DNA of 64,000 nt from Hymenolepis diminuta. Taxonomy: Eukaryota; Platyhelminthes; Cestoda; Cyclophyllidea; Hymenolepididae. This document shows positions 1 to 13,359 of the stretch, in pieces. Made by a program: the position numbers and the translations under genes. Below the pieces are notes generated by a model. That model was given only the letters and a program-made list of their open reading frames with translations. It was not told the DNA's origin and did no database searches. Where the stretch lies: positions 266,695 through 330,694 of the forward strand of contig CAADRB010000060.1 in the NCBI GenBank assembly GCA_900708905.1, given 5' to 3'. The stretch's first letter is position 1. Every line of letters begins with the position of its first letter.

Positions 1-3000
1 ATAGTACCAAGGGTCTGAGCAAATGGGGTTAATCGAAGCGCAGTCTGATTAGTTCCCTATTGAGATGCATCACGATGCAAGCAGATGTGAAAGGACGGAT
101 TGTCTTTAAGAAATAGGAAAAATGATAATAATGACCCAGAGGCATAAAATTTATAATGGGCAAGAGGAGGTGGACATCTTGCCTTGATGACCACAAAGCC
201 CACCTTGATGGAGCGGCAGGAAGTTGATAATATGTTCTGATCTGGTCAATTGCCAAACTGACCACATGAGTTCCCCATTGGTCAACGCTGCATGCAGGCG
301 TGTGTACTTCCGTTTGTCTAGTTAGGTTGAGAGCCTACTTCTAACCAAGGGCCATGTAATGAAATAGTTTGTATCGACTAGTAATAACACATAAACGAAT
401 AAAATTTTGCAAGAGAGACGCATGTAACAATAGTCGGCAATTGGTAACCGATTTACCAGATGGAAACTGGAAATTGGAGTTGAATTAGGAGTCGAACTAT
501 GTGATGGTGAAATCTGTGTCGTAGAAAATAAGATAACTCATAGAATAGAAATGGAAAAGAACTTGAAAATGGGTAAAAGGTAATGGGGAATTCCAGTGGG
601 CGTTTATGGGCAAAAGCTTGGCGATTACAATGATTGCAATGTGTTGTGTCCTACGACGGTTTGAGTATCCTCTGGTGCTTGTTGGACATGCGATTTATGT
701 ATAGCGGTAAGCTTCTGCCTACTAATGACGATTCCCACTTTTGGTGAGTTGTTTAAAAACAAACCTAACCACTCAATCATTTACAGCTCATGAAAATTTC
801 GTTTGTACTTTATTTCATTTTCGGCATAGGAATATATACCCTTCAACATTTTCCGATATCAAACATCTGGAAATAAAAATCAAGTTATGTATGAAATAAA
901 ATTAATAGTGATGGAAGGTTCTTTTATTAGTTTTGACAGATTAATGAGTAGTTGTCAATATGAAATTTATTGGAATGACGGCAAAGTGAGTATTGAAGGT
1001 TTCGATATCTAATAGCAGTTTCTTTCTCAAGTTCCATTAAAGATCGTTACGACTCTGTACCAATCAAGTTTAATATCCGCTAAATGTATAATCGTTCAAT
1101 AGAGCCAAATTGCAGTAAGACACCCTGGCATTCAAACTCATTGAAGAAGTTTCGTAATTAACTCAATTGCATCCTTATATAGCTGGAAACTACTCAGAAT
1201 TTAGGACGAGGAAAGTAGAAGACTTGTTGGGAAAATAAATGTACTCATATTGAGTTGGGTATAGGATGAATGATTGGCTGACTGGTTGACTAATACCGGT
1301 AGCGACGGTTTCTTCACATATCCAAGTCTGAGAGTGGAAGTCCAACAATCAATAGTTCAGTTCATGGGTTATGACCTTACGAGTACACCGAGAGTACTCT
1401 CAGTGCACTTGATCGAGAGCCCCGAGTGCTAACGGCGCTTGATTTAAGTAGGCAGAAAGTTTACATTCTATCACCGTTCAAGATGACCAGACTTAATCAC
1501 GTTAATGGAATGCACACAGTTAACGTCAATCAACAGATCATCTTTAAAGTATTTGAAAATAAATATTATTCGATTATTATGTATAAAAAGCGCTTCCAAT
1601 TCAACATGTCCCTTCCTTTAAAATCGACCATAAAATCAATTTTCATGAATTTTGTGCTAATCGCAAATTACCCCAAATAAGTTTTAATTTGTTGTGAAAA
1701 AGGTGATTGAATTAAATTTTCTTTAAAAATTATAACCCAGAGATTTGTATTTTCAGTGGCAATTATCCGCGCGAAGGGACTTAGAAGCAGATCTTTCAAA
1801 TATAACTTTATGCAATTTCAAGAGTGTTTCCTTAGATAAGTGGTTATTATGAGTTATCGCGACAGGAAAATTAGCTTCATTTGCCACAAGATTATTGGCA
1901 TCTAAAACAGTCACTTCAAACTGACTTAATGCTTATTAAACAGTCGAAAGTCAGTCTTGTCATATGTAGCGGATGCTACACCAATAATTCTTTTGCTAAA
2001 CCTAAGTAATCCTCCTAGCAGTCCAAATAGCCTCTAGTAGAGTCCTCTATTATCAATTCATTCCCAAATTAGCTAAGCTATGCCCAAAATGGTAAGAACC
2101 GGTAAGATGCTGAATGAGAGGGTTTATCGACCACTTCGTTGCCTCTTTTTATCAATGCTTAGTCATTAAATACAAAACCATGCTGGGCTGCAGGGATCTT
2201 GATTGCTGATTGGTTGGGGAGGTCTCTGCACACACGCCGCGCTTGATCTCAACGCGACCGGTTACATGGCCGCACTTCCCGTGGTGAGCTCTAGCGCACA
2301 TGATTCAATCAGCCTTGTTAGCGTTGTGAACCCCTCCGGTTATTTTTGCGTTCAATCCTTAAGAAATTAAATAGCGACAATATTATGAAGGATACCGTGA
2401 ATCAATGGATAGGTAAAAATATTAACGAATTGAGGTGCTCCTGCAGTTATTCTACACTTGAGGAGGATATTGTTAGATGTGAAACCATTGCATCGAGAAT
2501 TCTATTTGGTATCAGCATTATAACCAACCCAAAACTTGATGGAAAACCGTGAATTCAATCTCTGTTGAACCCGAACTATCACTCGCGATATATGATGCTA
2601 TCTTACTAACACCATCTGTTCCATATTCCAGTTTTGGGGATATAACTTGATAGGTACAGAATTTTAAACCCTGATGCATAATTTCTCTGATAGAACAGCA
2701 TAGTAAATGCCTTACGTTTGATAACCCTTGACTTCGGTGACTTCACAAACATATTTCTGATCAGATTTGATCCAATAAGCCGACGATTTACGAAGTATTA
2801 TCACTAAGCAAGTATCTACTTGAAGAAATCTTTCAATTAGTTCAATAAATTGGTTTGTATCCCTCAAATTAATAATGAAAAGTTGGTTGATCACTTGGTT
2901 TCATGACGAAATAAGGTCAGTGGAATTGAACACAGCAGAATTCTTTCTATTCAGCTCGCCCTAGAGATTATTTTATAAAAATGGTAAATAAAATGCTGAA

Positions 3001-3797
3001 ATCTTACAGTCAAAATTTCATTTCTTGTTAAACTACTTACTCACTTTGGAGGCAATTTTAAACCTAACGGTTATTGCCTTCCCTTCTAAGGTCCAATTCT
3101 TCCTTCTACTCCCTCCCTCCACTCTCATTTTCTCGTCTTGCCAGATGGACCAGTTCCTCTGCTTCACTCAAGGTTTTCTCATTTTGGAAAGGCTGCTATT
3201 TTCTACCAATCTTTAAGAAGTCAGATTTTGTAATGAGATATCTCTATGCCTCACTTGTTCGGGTTCCTAAGGAAGCTTAACTGGCGAAATTTAGTGTTCC
3301 TTTCGAATCAAGACAGTCTTTATAAGAAAACAGCTGTAGGATTCAATCCACTGTGATATCTTCCGTAATCGATTTTAAATTTTGTTCGAAGTTCGCTTCT
3401 TCTTGACGGACCAAATAAGTAAGTTTTATCTCATCGATACCTTTCTCTGGGATATGGTTCTAGCTTACTTAATCCTGGTATTGGCTTTATGAATTTTAGC
3501 TTCTATGGTATTTTTATCGGAAAATCCCAAAATTAGTAAATTTTTTGGAACTGATTTATCAGATTGCTAAGTCCCATCTTAAATACCCATAAATTTCATT
3601 AAATTAAATATCTACGGAACCAAATCATCGAATCAAAGTCGTTAAAAGTGATTTTTCGATTTAAGGAAATGAAGGAGAATGTAAAATTCGATCATTTCAA
3701 TCCCAGAAACCATATTCCGTTATATCAGGTTGTAACGGAAGTTCCGTCCATTTTTTAATTTAAATTAAAGTGAAAATTTTGTCAAAAATACATCTAT
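1..3797. other. Gene-poor spacer
   Basis: I see no supportable gene here. Open frames are short (under about 85 codons) and show no recognisable domain or splice-linked exon series. A pyrimidine-rich tract lies near 3,095-3,220. The sequence looks like ordinary intergenic or long-intron DNA, and exons of a gene beginning outside the window cannot be excluded. Confidence 0.5.
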
Positions 3798-4510
3798 TTA
3801 GTGTTCAGCATAGTCAACATTTATATTAATTACATCTTTCCATCTTGTCATAAGCTTTCTCCTTCCTCCTTCATAGAATTTAGCCAATTTGAACTCAAAA
3901 AAGAAGCTAGCTTCTTCTTTTCGACCTCTTCCCTTGAAGTAAGCCTTCTTCCTATCAAATGATTCTGCAAGCTCCTGAAAAGATGACAACGGTTGATGCG
4001 TGATTGGGAGAATATGGTGGGTGATGCATGACTTCCCAGTCAAATTTTTCAACGAGATTTTTGGTTGCTCTCGAAGTGGGGGGTCTGGAACTGTCATGTT
4101 GCAGAATCACTCCTTTTCGATTGATCAAAGAAGGCCGTCTTTCCTGCCGTTAACTGCCTTTAAACGAGTCAGCTGCTGACGGTAAACTTCAGATATTATT
4201 GTTTGATTGTCCCTCATTAGTTCATAATAAACAATTCCCTTCAAATCCCACCATACACACACACACACAAAAGAATTTTCTTCAAGTACAATCCACTTCT
4301 TACTTTTAGAATGGACTCGTTGTGAAACGCGACTTAGCCACTGTCTTTTGCCTTTTCATTTCCCTGTATATGGTCATATGGCGGCTTAGGCGAAAGGTTT
4401 TGCTCAGTTCTCTAGTAGTGCAGGTTGGATTTTCATCAATGGCAACTTGCAATTGCTCAGACTTGAATTTTTTGAGCATCCTACTCCCGGTTCATCTTTC
4501 AGACTGAAGT
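3798..4510 (-). pseudogene. Decayed mariner-type transposase
   Basis: Read on the minus strand, this stretch gives the order of a Tc1/mariner-family transposase in broken frames. First comes a helix-turn-helix-like part with the motifs DENP and TTRELSKTF (about 4,400-4,480). A central block follows with GIVYYELM and NQTI (about 4,195-4,250), then QQLTRLKA, then INRKGVI (about 4,095-4,135). The last 99 codons (3,798-4,097) are open and end in the typical mariner tail with FYEGG-K and RW. Frames change several times, a CA/TG microsatellite sits inside the catalytic region, and the aspartate triad cannot be traced intact. It is a dead copy. Family assignment rests on motif recognition, not a search. 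Confidence 0.8.
4255..4268. repeat. (AC)7 microsatellite
   Basis: Seven AC units lie inside the mariner remnant and contribute to its frame disruption. Confidence 0.95.
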
Positions 4511-5066
4511 CATCCTTTTTGAAACCGCCGGAGGGGGGGGGGGAGGGAGAGAATCGATGGGCGCGTTTAGACATGTCAGACAAGGGTTATGCGTCATAGA
4601 CACATAAATGAGGTCACTCCAACCTTGTGGGCGAAAAACCGAAGTATTGTCATAGAGAATGCGAATAAAAGGTAATTATGGGAATGCATAGAGAGTTATC
4701 CTTCAATTATTACCAGTAGTAGTAACGGAATAAGATAAAGTACGAAATTGAGGGTAACTTTGTGTTGATTATTTCCTTAACTTTATGCATAAAACATATC
4801 GAAATATTAAATTGTTACTCCCCGATAATCTTCCTTTCACAATACTGTTCCACGTATCATGCTGATGGGATTGACATCATATGAGTAAAAACTAGGTTCC
4901 ATTTTAATAAATGGAAATAGATTTTACACCTTCGAACTTGAGTTAACGCTTATGAGCTCTGATAAGTTTGAGCGACTTCATATCTATGTATTTGGCTTGA
5001 GGTAACTAAAAAATTATATTTGACTTGGTCGATGACTCTTTATGCGTCTTCTAATATTACTCTTTA
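4511..5066. other. Spacer without recognisable content
   Basis: Apart from the poly-G run I see no coding or structural feature in this stretch. Confidence 0.5.
4533..4543. repeat. Poly-G tract
   Basis: A run of 11 G lies just outside the recognisable 5' end of the mariner remnant. The true length may be affected by sequencing error. Confidence 0.85.
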
Positions 5067-5403
5067 GTCACATTCTTTAAGAAAATACGTTGATTTTTCG
5101 CTTTTGTGACCCCATGACTCAATCCCATCTGTCACGACTAGACGCCTTTGTCGATTTTCCTCTTTTTTATTACCGTCCCTTTTCATATAAAATACACCTG
5201 CGCTTATACCTCACATGCGTCCAAGCCCAGGTGATTTGTCACTTATATGCAGATACGCTTCACTCCCATCTCCTCTCACCCTCATCTCTCTTACTCTCTC
5301 GAATCCTCATTGTAGTTTATTCAAAAGATTTTGACTTATTTAACTCGTTGTATCCTACTTTTTGGAAGTGTTGTTTGTTGTGGTTAGCTGGTAGCTAAAG
5401 TCT
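5067..5403 (+). repeat. 337-bp repeat, copy 1 (LTR-like family)
   Basis: This 337-bp segment recurs in inverted orientation at 17,621-17,957, with one substitution seen by hand (a G/T difference near 5,369). A 102-codon frame runs through both copies but has no recognisable domain. The unit has a TATA-like ACTTATATGC and a long pyrimidine-rich stretch. It shares its layout with the more diverged segment at about 62,340-62,560 (motifs CCAGGTGA and GAATCCTCA). These traits suggest the U3/R part of an LTR or a short non-autonomous element; that is inference. Past 5,403 the two copies differ by a 15-17 bp indel before similarity briefly resumes. Confidence 0.8.
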
Positions 5404-6820
5404 TAGTTTCGATGATCTGGTTCTGATTCATTAGCTCCAACAGCCTTAACCCTTCATTAAAAGCTCTGAAATTTGGTTGACTGAATATTCAAGGTGTTAT
5501 AAAGGGAGAGAGTCTATCGAGGCCACATCGGTCGGATAAAATGGAATAACTCAAGTCACTCATGTCGTCATAACAGTTCGGAGGTGACAGGCAATTTATT
5601 TATAAGTAAATTAGGCTTATATAGAAAACACTTCTTCATTAGACGTCTATAATGCCCCGTTGTCGGAGTCTCGGAGTGATAATAGACACCTGTTTGGGTA
5701 TCTATGTGCAAACACACAAACACACAGCGGGACCATCTGTGGACATTATAGTCGAGATCCTATCGCCAGTCAATCATTTCTGATCACCAGGTCCTGCTGG
5801 CTATAGCACAAGGACTGACCAAAATAGCTCATATTCAAGTTTGTTCTCTCGCAGTCCAAATACGTAAAAATGTATTGAACTATACTAGTTTAGCATAAAT
5901 ATTTTCCACAATTATTATCGCTAACGACTTAGAATGCCCAATCTGTGGATGTCCATCAGAATGTTGAAGCCAAATTCAATGCGACCCTCTCAAGAATACC
6001 TTTTCAGAAAGCAGCAAAATACGATATCACACCTACATGTGAGCTGTACAGGGAAGAAGAATCCTGAATCACATATATCAAAGATTCCTACCCTTTCTAC
6101 AGATTACAACCTCATAGCTAGGTTATTTATAATTAAACGGATGTATTTTCTATTATAGGTTGTATGACCCTCTTGTTCGGTGTTTGATGACGTCCTCAAG
6201 ATGACCAATTGTTCGAGATATAATTAAGTTCCTTACCTTATTGGAAAAAATATAGCCAAGTAATAAGCGTAATATTTCGATATTTGCTGAAGAATGTTGA
6301 CAATGTTCCGATTAGTCAAGAAATGTTAAACTGATTGAATTGGAGAGTCCTACATTTTGTGAAAATTAACTACTATTGTTTAATAATAAATAAATGTACA
6401 TCACGTAGCATATTGTAACAAATGCGGGGATTATAAATTTAATTAAAATTACTCTGTTTTGTGGATTTAAACAATAGATATATGAAAAGTGGGCGCGCAT
6501 TTTGCATTAATCATTGAAATGTTATTTGATTTATAAAATACCGAGTTAGTAATTTGATCAATTACGTCATTTTAATGAGTAAGAAGCACTCACAGATTAT
6601 TGCTGTGGGGAATTCAGTAAGTGCTTCCATAAACTTAACTTTTTCAAAATTTTATTCTGAATGTATTTTATGCCCGAAGTATTATTCTAAAAGGTATATT
6701 TTGAGTGGATACAGGCTTCACCATCTGCAATTACATTTATTTCTATTATCATCCACAAAGATGCAATTCAAAAATTAAACACTTTGAGACTGATTATTTA
6801 AAAGGTAGCTTTATTGCCTT
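5404..6820. other. Spacer without recognisable gene
   Basis: AT-rich sequence with only short open frames (74 codons at most). No domain or splice-linked exon was recognised. Confidence 0.5.
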
Positions 6821-6829
6821 GCATTCAAC

Positions 6830-7150
6830 ATCGTGCTTGTCAAACGCCAAGGCCTCAACAACCCCCTCCTTCCTCTCTTAATTTCTTAATCATTTTACAT
6901 TTACCAATAAAATCACAGTTGGATACCATTCTGCTTTCTAACCAATCCAAAAAATTCTAACAAAATTCGAACTACAAATATTTTGTGTAATTTCACCCCT
7001 GACCGAACTTCTATCTAATTCTCCTCTTCAACTCCCGTAGTAAGTTTATTCATCTAGCCGCTCTCTATCTGTATCTCCTCAAAAGCTACTGTTCCTAGCA
7101 ATTCACCTGATTTCCACATTCATAGCATTATTTTCTCTTTGCCATCACGA
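6830..7150 (+). repeat. Pyrimidine-rich dispersed repeat, copy 1
   Basis: A C/T-rich stretch with the pattern CTCCTCTTCAACTCC followed by TCTATCTGTATCTC. Related stretches in the same orientation occur near 23,660, 34,900, 37,990 and 46,300. Similarity is loose, so boundaries are approximate. Confidence 0.45.
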
Positions 7151-7434
7151 TCAGTCGGGAAAATTTTCGAAAATCACTTCAGCATGCGGTAAAACCCATC
7201 AAAAGATGTTTGGAATATTTTCCTGATAGCATCATTTCTGATAAAGATATGCCAAGATTCTTTTAAGTACGGGTTAGTCGAACCCTTCGTGAAGCGATAG
7301 GCGAATTTTCTCGCAAGAACAACCGACTTCGTGATATAAACTTTCCCACTTTTTCCGAGGGATTCAATGCCTGTGGTGAGGTCGGCTGATCAGGAAGCTA
7401 TATGACTGTACGAGTATCAAGAAGTACTATGAGA

Positions 7435-7790
7435 TTATTATCTTATCCGTTTCCAGAATTTAAAAAGTTCATAAATGACGTCTTTAGTTAGTGATACAGT
7501 CTTTCAGATTTGCCATTAGAAGCTAAATGGGAGGCAGTAGATCGTACTCTTTCCATACCAAATCATGTGTACTTATCAGAAAAGGCGTATGAATCGAAGT
7601 GCTGTCCTTGATCAAAATTAATTTTTTGAGGAGAGCTATAGATCGCTATCCAGCAGTGGAGGAAGTTTGTTACAATCGAACTGGTTACAGTGTCAGTTAA
7701 AGAGATAGCCATTTTGTTGTCAGATATCCGTCAATATAATTAGAATCATAGTGAAACTCATATCCCTTAGAGGATACTAGTGCTCCTGTT
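7435..7790 (-). pseudogene. Gypsy-type integrase fragment
   Basis: The minus strand reads, from 7,790 downward and with interruptions, the core of a retroelement integrase. It shows LTDTVTSSIVTNF, then INFDQGQHFDSYAFSDKY (matching the family's D-x-G-x-x-F second catalytic region), then FGMERVRSTA, SNGKSERLYH and LKTSFMNFL. In intact Ty3/gypsy integrases these blocks surround the second Asp and the Glu of the DDE triad. A stop interrupts the block before FGMERV and another follows RLYH, so this is a dead fragment. I could not place matching reverse transcriptase or LTRs next to it. Confidence 0.75.
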
Positions 7791-8338
7791 AGATTTATAC
7801 GTGTGCGACGAAAATGTGCACTAGGGCTTATTAAACTATTCAAAGAATGAGTTAATACGATTCGAAAATTTCCTTCTTACTCTCGCCGCTACTTCGAATT
7901 GATATAATATCCTTGCTAAGTATAAACCTATTTCTCACTCTTTTCGTGTCTAAATATGGTTTTACCTGTTTTGGTCAGTCGAAATTGGTGGCTCTCTAGT
8001 CCTGTCCATTAATAAACTAATGCGCCAGATAAAAGTCCTTCGCCATATTTTCACGTTTCGTACTGCGGCATAACAACTAATTCCGATTTTAAATTAGAAC
8101 CATAATTAAGGTTTATTAAACCTAACATTTCAATTCATATTAACAAAGTGAGCATGTCCCCGTCCATTCAGAAGGGTCAATCTTTTTACTAATTTCCGCT
8201 GAATTTTTGATAATTTCTTCCATATCTATCATCAGGCAGATAATAACAGTTAGTAACTGACTAGATTAGGTGAAATTTTAAAATTAACCATGATGTAAAT
8301 GTACAGCGAATGCGATGATTGACTGGTCAACAATTTCG

Positions 8339-9000
8339 TTAAATTGTGATTTAAACAGTGATTTAAAAATAGCCAAGAATGGAAGAGGGCGAGCAAATTG
8401 TCAATGAGTGAAGTGGTGAGATGAAATTATATGAAGTAATCGAGAAGGCGATGACAGAAATAATCGTAGAAATCAGTGAGATGAGATAAGCGATGATCGA
8501 AAGGAAAAGGGACAGAAGTTGATAACAGGATGATTGTGGAACTTTCAAATTGAGTAAGACTCTCCTGATGCTTGACCCTCCATTCCACTGTCTCAATTTA
8601 CATTGTTAGAAGAAGTGTGCTGTCTTTTGTATTCTCGATGCTCAGATGTCAATATCATGCACATCTCTAACGAATCTCCCTATCTATCTATCTCTCTATC
8701 TGTCTCTCTTTCATTCCATTTCTAATATCTTCAGATTCGATGTATAATACGTCACCAGTGATATGTCTTAAGAAGTTCTCTCACAGATTCGGTCTTCGTC
8801 TGCTCTCCGATAGTATCCATGGTGGTAATTTGGGTGGTCTTATCCGATTGAAATGCACGACACATGTAGATTCTTGTCTGGAAAAGTACGAGTTTTGACA
8901 AGAAGCGAACTAAAAGATCGCTTAAAAGGAGTGAATTTGCGTGTAAGTGAGGTTCCTTTTCCTGTGGCCATTAAATTAGACTCAAAGGCACTTCCCTTTT
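8339..9000 (+). repeat. 662-bp direct repeat, copy 1
   Basis: This segment recurs at 15,970-16,631 with a constant offset of 7,631 bp, and I found no difference in the lines compared by eye. Both copies start at TTAAATTGTGATTT and end at CACTTCCCTTTT. Inside are a short TCTA/TCTC-rich tract and a 77-codon minus-strand frame that is identical in both copies but has no recognisable domain. I see no terminal inverted repeats and no obvious target-site duplication. It could be a mobile element of unknown class or a recent segmental duplication. Confidence 0.95.
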
Positions 9001-10208
9001 TATCATTCTTGTACTCTTGATTCACCAAGATAATTAAAATTACATTCAATAACACTTTCACATGAGATCTTTATACCGCGAATATACAGAATGGGGATTT
9101 GCCTAGTCTTATCTTTTAACACACGAATATAAAATAAATTTATGTTAAAAAGTGATACAGTTTCTAATTTAATTGTTATTATCGTCAATTGAAATAAGGA
9201 AAAATTTTAAGTGTTCGAATTATGCAATAACTTCTGGTCTCGCAAATTGGAAATATAGAAGGATAAAACAGAGTAGTTAAGTGGATTTCGAATAGGAGCT
9301 GTTTTTATGTTCGAATGTTAAGAGTCTTCCTTTATTTAAATTCTGATTCCATAATGGGATAAAGTACTGTTAATCCTATCCGAATTTTGCAAAGCAAAAT
9401 CTGGATGATTTACCCGTTGTTTTTTTGGGTGATAATCGGAGATAGTTGATTTGTTTGAATGGTTAATCATCCCACTTTGATATGTCTGTTTCGTCCTACT
9501 GTCATACGCTTACAGACAGGACTAGACGGGACAGCTCACGTGAATTAAACAAAAGGGTAGATGTCCTTCAAGTTCTTGTACACAGCTAAACGCATTAATC
9601 ATTTTTCGCGTATTTTGATGAATTTATCTAGTATGCACTTGTAATGTCATTCAAGAGATCATTTTTACACAAATATTTTAAAGGACGCTTATTTTCTTTT
9701 CAGTTCTTTTTTCACAGAGGAGCTTTGAATTCAGAAGAGTAATAAAAAGGCTACCATCTGATCGCAAAGTTCAGGTTAGTTGCACAGCCAATTTCTATTT
9801 TACAAACACATTGTCTCATAAATGCATTTTCCTTGAACTTGCAGACCACTCTCATTAAAATTTGCACTTATACAATGTTTTACAACCGTGTAGACATGCA
9901 TATGAATGCAACTACTATCCATGACACGCATTGTGTTTCACTAAACAAAACTTGACTTTCGTGCCACGAATTCATAAAAATGGTTATGATATAAGCCTAA
10001 TTGTTGTTTGAAAGAAGCAAAAGAGCCATTTCTAAATTGAACGATCAAATTGTGTGCTCAAATCATCTCACACAATCACGGTATAACGCTAATTACCAGG
10101 GCGTAATGTATATACATATATTAACATGCACTTCTTCAATGCAGCACCGAATTTTTTCGTGGCCTGCGCATGACGGTATTAATTGCAGTGAAGAAATGAC
10201 AAAGACAT

Positions 10209-10226
10209 AGAGAGAGAGAGAGAGAG
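10209..10226. repeat. (AG)9 microsatellite
   Basis: Nine AG units in AT-rich spacer. Confidence 0.95.
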
Positions 10227-11679
10227 CTTCCATGGTACTAAAAGAGTCATATTCTCTCATACATGCATTTTTGATCAATTATCGGTGAGTACCATAACTT
10301 ATAGGCGGACATTGCAAGAACTAATGAAAGTTAACAGATTTGAATATACATGATTTAGTTGAGTAAAAATATAAAAATTGGCTAATTGGGGAATCGTATG
10401 TTAAAACAATGAAAAATTGATACAATTTATGCTTAAATGGTTTTTTACCATTAATCTGTTGCATATTGTGAAATGTAAAATGATATTTAATTTATTAATA
10501 AAAAAATCAAGATGAAGGCAAGGTTTATTTTAAGGAGCTAAATAGGGTATCTTAGATCTTGGAGCGTAAAATCTGTCAAATCTGTCACTCTTCTACCTTC
10601 TTATGATCTTGAAAGAAGGCCTGGCAGCGTTTATTTGAAAGAACTAGACACAGTTATAGGAAAATGGAGGAAGATTATTCAGTTAGGCATTGATAGTTGG
10701 AGGCTGATGTGTTTTACAGTTTTTTGAATTGAAATTAACAACCACAGAAGAGCGTGAGGATAATGTCAGCAAATAGTGCAAACGGTTTATGAAGACGGAT
10801 AAAATTTGTACTTTAAAGGTGACTCAGGAACAGCAATTTCTTCAATAATTCATAGTTCATACTTAGGTTTCAATGGAACGTAAAAGTTCTCAGGTAGATC
10901 CTTAGTCTCAAATCAGTTCGCTATGGTGTTATTTAATTCCATGACGGAAGAGCTTAATGATCCAAATACTCGTCCACGGAGCTTTTTTTCCTAATTGTCT
11001 TTTCCTTCTAAAATGTTCCTTTTTAAGCAGAATAGTTCCTATATGTGGTTCATTTGAACGTGACTAAGCTAACGGACAACCTTTTCTTTCATCAAAATGC
11101 CGACACACAACAAGTTTACAGAAAAATGCAAGGATTGTCATTCGGTTTTGAATATCAATTAACTTAATAGATATGTGAAAAATAGGACTTTTTCAGCATC
11201 AAAGTCTAAGTATTCTGCCAATTTTGAAGCAGTGAACACTTCGGCGCATATCCATGAAATAAGAGGTATATTCATAAATAGTAATTCACGATTGACAAAG
11301 CCTTCTTCATGTGGCGAAAACGGTAGATAGATAGAGTTGATCAGTAAATATTTTTTAATAATAAATATTTATTATTTGTCCAAATTAGGGGTTTGTTTCA
11401 ATCTTCAAGGTCCATGTTACCGTTAAATTAATTTATTTTAGCATTTCTTTTTCACAATTTAGTCAGGCCCTAACTTCAGTTATTTTCCTTCCATTCATCT
11501 TTACTCCCTTTGAAAATCGTGGCTCGTCTATGCTGCTGTAATAAACAGAAGTCTAGATTCTGCTGGTATGATATATCCGCACACAAGATATCACTAGATT
11601 ACAGTTTACTAAGACCTGAGGGAGGAGAATAAATTTCCACTTACTCCGGAACGTTTTACTAACTCAAAAAAAGACTAAG

Positions 11680-11830
11680 CATATGAATACAAATCGTCTT
11701 CATATTGTCGATGTTGAATATCAAAGCGCCGCCGGACTGATGACAGTTTTTGTCTCGAGTAGCTGACAGACTTTGCATCCGCTTAAATATATGGATGACG
11801 GACGACTTAGAGACAAAATACGAATATTAG
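11680..11830 (+). repeat. Dispersed repeat family D, copy 1
   Basis: Contains TATGAATACAAATCGTCTTC, later GGACTGATGACAGTTTT and a GATGACGGACGACTTAGAGAC-like end. Related stretches lie at about 22,140-22,330 and 55,740-55,880. Nature unknown; probably a degenerate mobile element. Confidence 0.45.
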
Positions 11831-13359
11831 CTATCTAGAAACAAAACCATAACTTTTAGCTTTGTTTATTGGCAATCTGTCAATTCCCCATTGTAAATAA
11901 GGATCTGCTCCTCTCACCTAGCTTGAATGCATAATACCATGGAGTATTGAATGACGTCAGATTCTTCGAAGAAGTGTACGATTGCAACTTAATGCCGTAT
12001 TTAAGTATGAGCTTGGAATTTCAATTGAGCTAGAGGGTGAATGCAGGTCAATGGATTGTCCGAAATGACTTTTTTTGGAATAAAAATTAAGTTAAAAAAG
12101 TATTAATTTAAATTATTCATTTTTTATTTAAAATATCTGAAAAGTGCAGTAGTATTCGTAGCTCTTTAATACTGAAAGCAAAGTAAAGTTATTAAGCTAC
12201 AAACAGAGATATTAAGTTCAAAGATTTTCTGGGGATATCGTTCCCATCTCTAAATTTATAGAATAGTATGTTGGCATATGCAGTGATTTGCACGTTGCAT
12301 GCATTTTCTTCTGGAAGTAAAAGTAGTAGCTGAACAATATGAGCTAACATAATTGTGACATATCAGAGCTTGGAAGAATCCACCCTAAGTTAAATGAACA
12401 TTGACTAACGTTAACGCACAGAACATTCAAGAAGGCGCCAAGTGACAAATCAACAAATCACACCTGACTTAAATGAAATGTACTTTTAAAGTAGTTCATT
12501 AATATCTGGAAGACATCTCAGTTTCTTCGACTCTGTTTAGAAGGATTTAAGATCTATACAGTCGTACGGATTGTGGAACTCTTTGCAGTTAACACTTTTC
12601 CACTGTTATGATGCAACCAGAATAAATCACGTCATCGACTAACATCTCTGCTACTCGAATAAAATGTATTCGAAGTGGACAAAGAGTTAATATTCTCTGG
12701 ACTTTGCGAATACGAATTTTTTCAGGAAATGGAAGACAAGTCATAAAATTCCAAGATTGGGACATAAAGTGGCGGTTCACATGCAAGAATTGAATAGTGC
12801 GCAACCTAAATCCAAAGATAAAACTTTATAAGATTCTTTGATGCTCTGAATTGAACACAACACCCATTCGATCCTTTTCTCTTAACCCATATTAGATCAT
12901 TTAACTTTTTCTAAGTTCAAATTCTCTTATCCAATCAAACGTTGTTATGCCATCTAGAATATTTAAATTCAAAACAAATTTACTTGCTCGATGAACTCGG
13001 TTTAATTCTTCGCTAAAGCTCGCATCATTCCACAAATTATCTTCTGTTATTTTTTTTCACTAGTGTCATAAATTATTCACTTTATAAAAGTTATCATTGT
13101 CTGATCGTCACGCCTTTTGCATTCAGGTGTATGAACAGGACCCATTCGCATATAACTCCTTTAGAACCCGGGAACGTGAGTCTATTTTACTTCTCCTCGT
13201 CGTCGAAGGAGATCTTAAGACTTAATTTGTATTCTGAATTTCCATATGGACAGTCATGATGCCATAGTGGTCAAATAGGAAAAATATTCCTCAAAATAAA
13301 ACTTCCTTTCGGTTCTCTCCCTACATTTGACGAGAGACTTCCTTCCGTCGCACTCATCG

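Larger units (their letters stand above)
9001..13350. other. Gene-poor stretch downstream of the ATP1B gene
   Basis: No supportable gene. Contents are an AG microsatellite (10,209-10,226), a perfect 20-bp AT palindrome (11,357-11,376) and a copy of a dispersed repeat at about 11,680-11,830. The remainder is AT-rich with short frames only. Confidence 0.5.

Noticed and set aside
5090..5398. 102-codon frame shared by the inverted repeats as a protein
   Set aside because: The only difference between copies is non-synonymous, there is no domain, and the DNA has LTR-like features. Chance openness is likelier.
8363..8596. 77-codon minus-strand frame, repeated at 15,994-16,227, as a duplicated small gene
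   Set aside because: It is wholly inside the 662-bp repeat, has low-complexity Ile/Ser content and no homologous motif. Identity reflects the DNA duplication, not coding constraint.
11357..11376. Perfect 20-bp AT palindrome as a regulatory site
   Set aside because: Composed only of A and T in AT-rich DNA, so it is expected by chance at some frequency and has no gene nearby.
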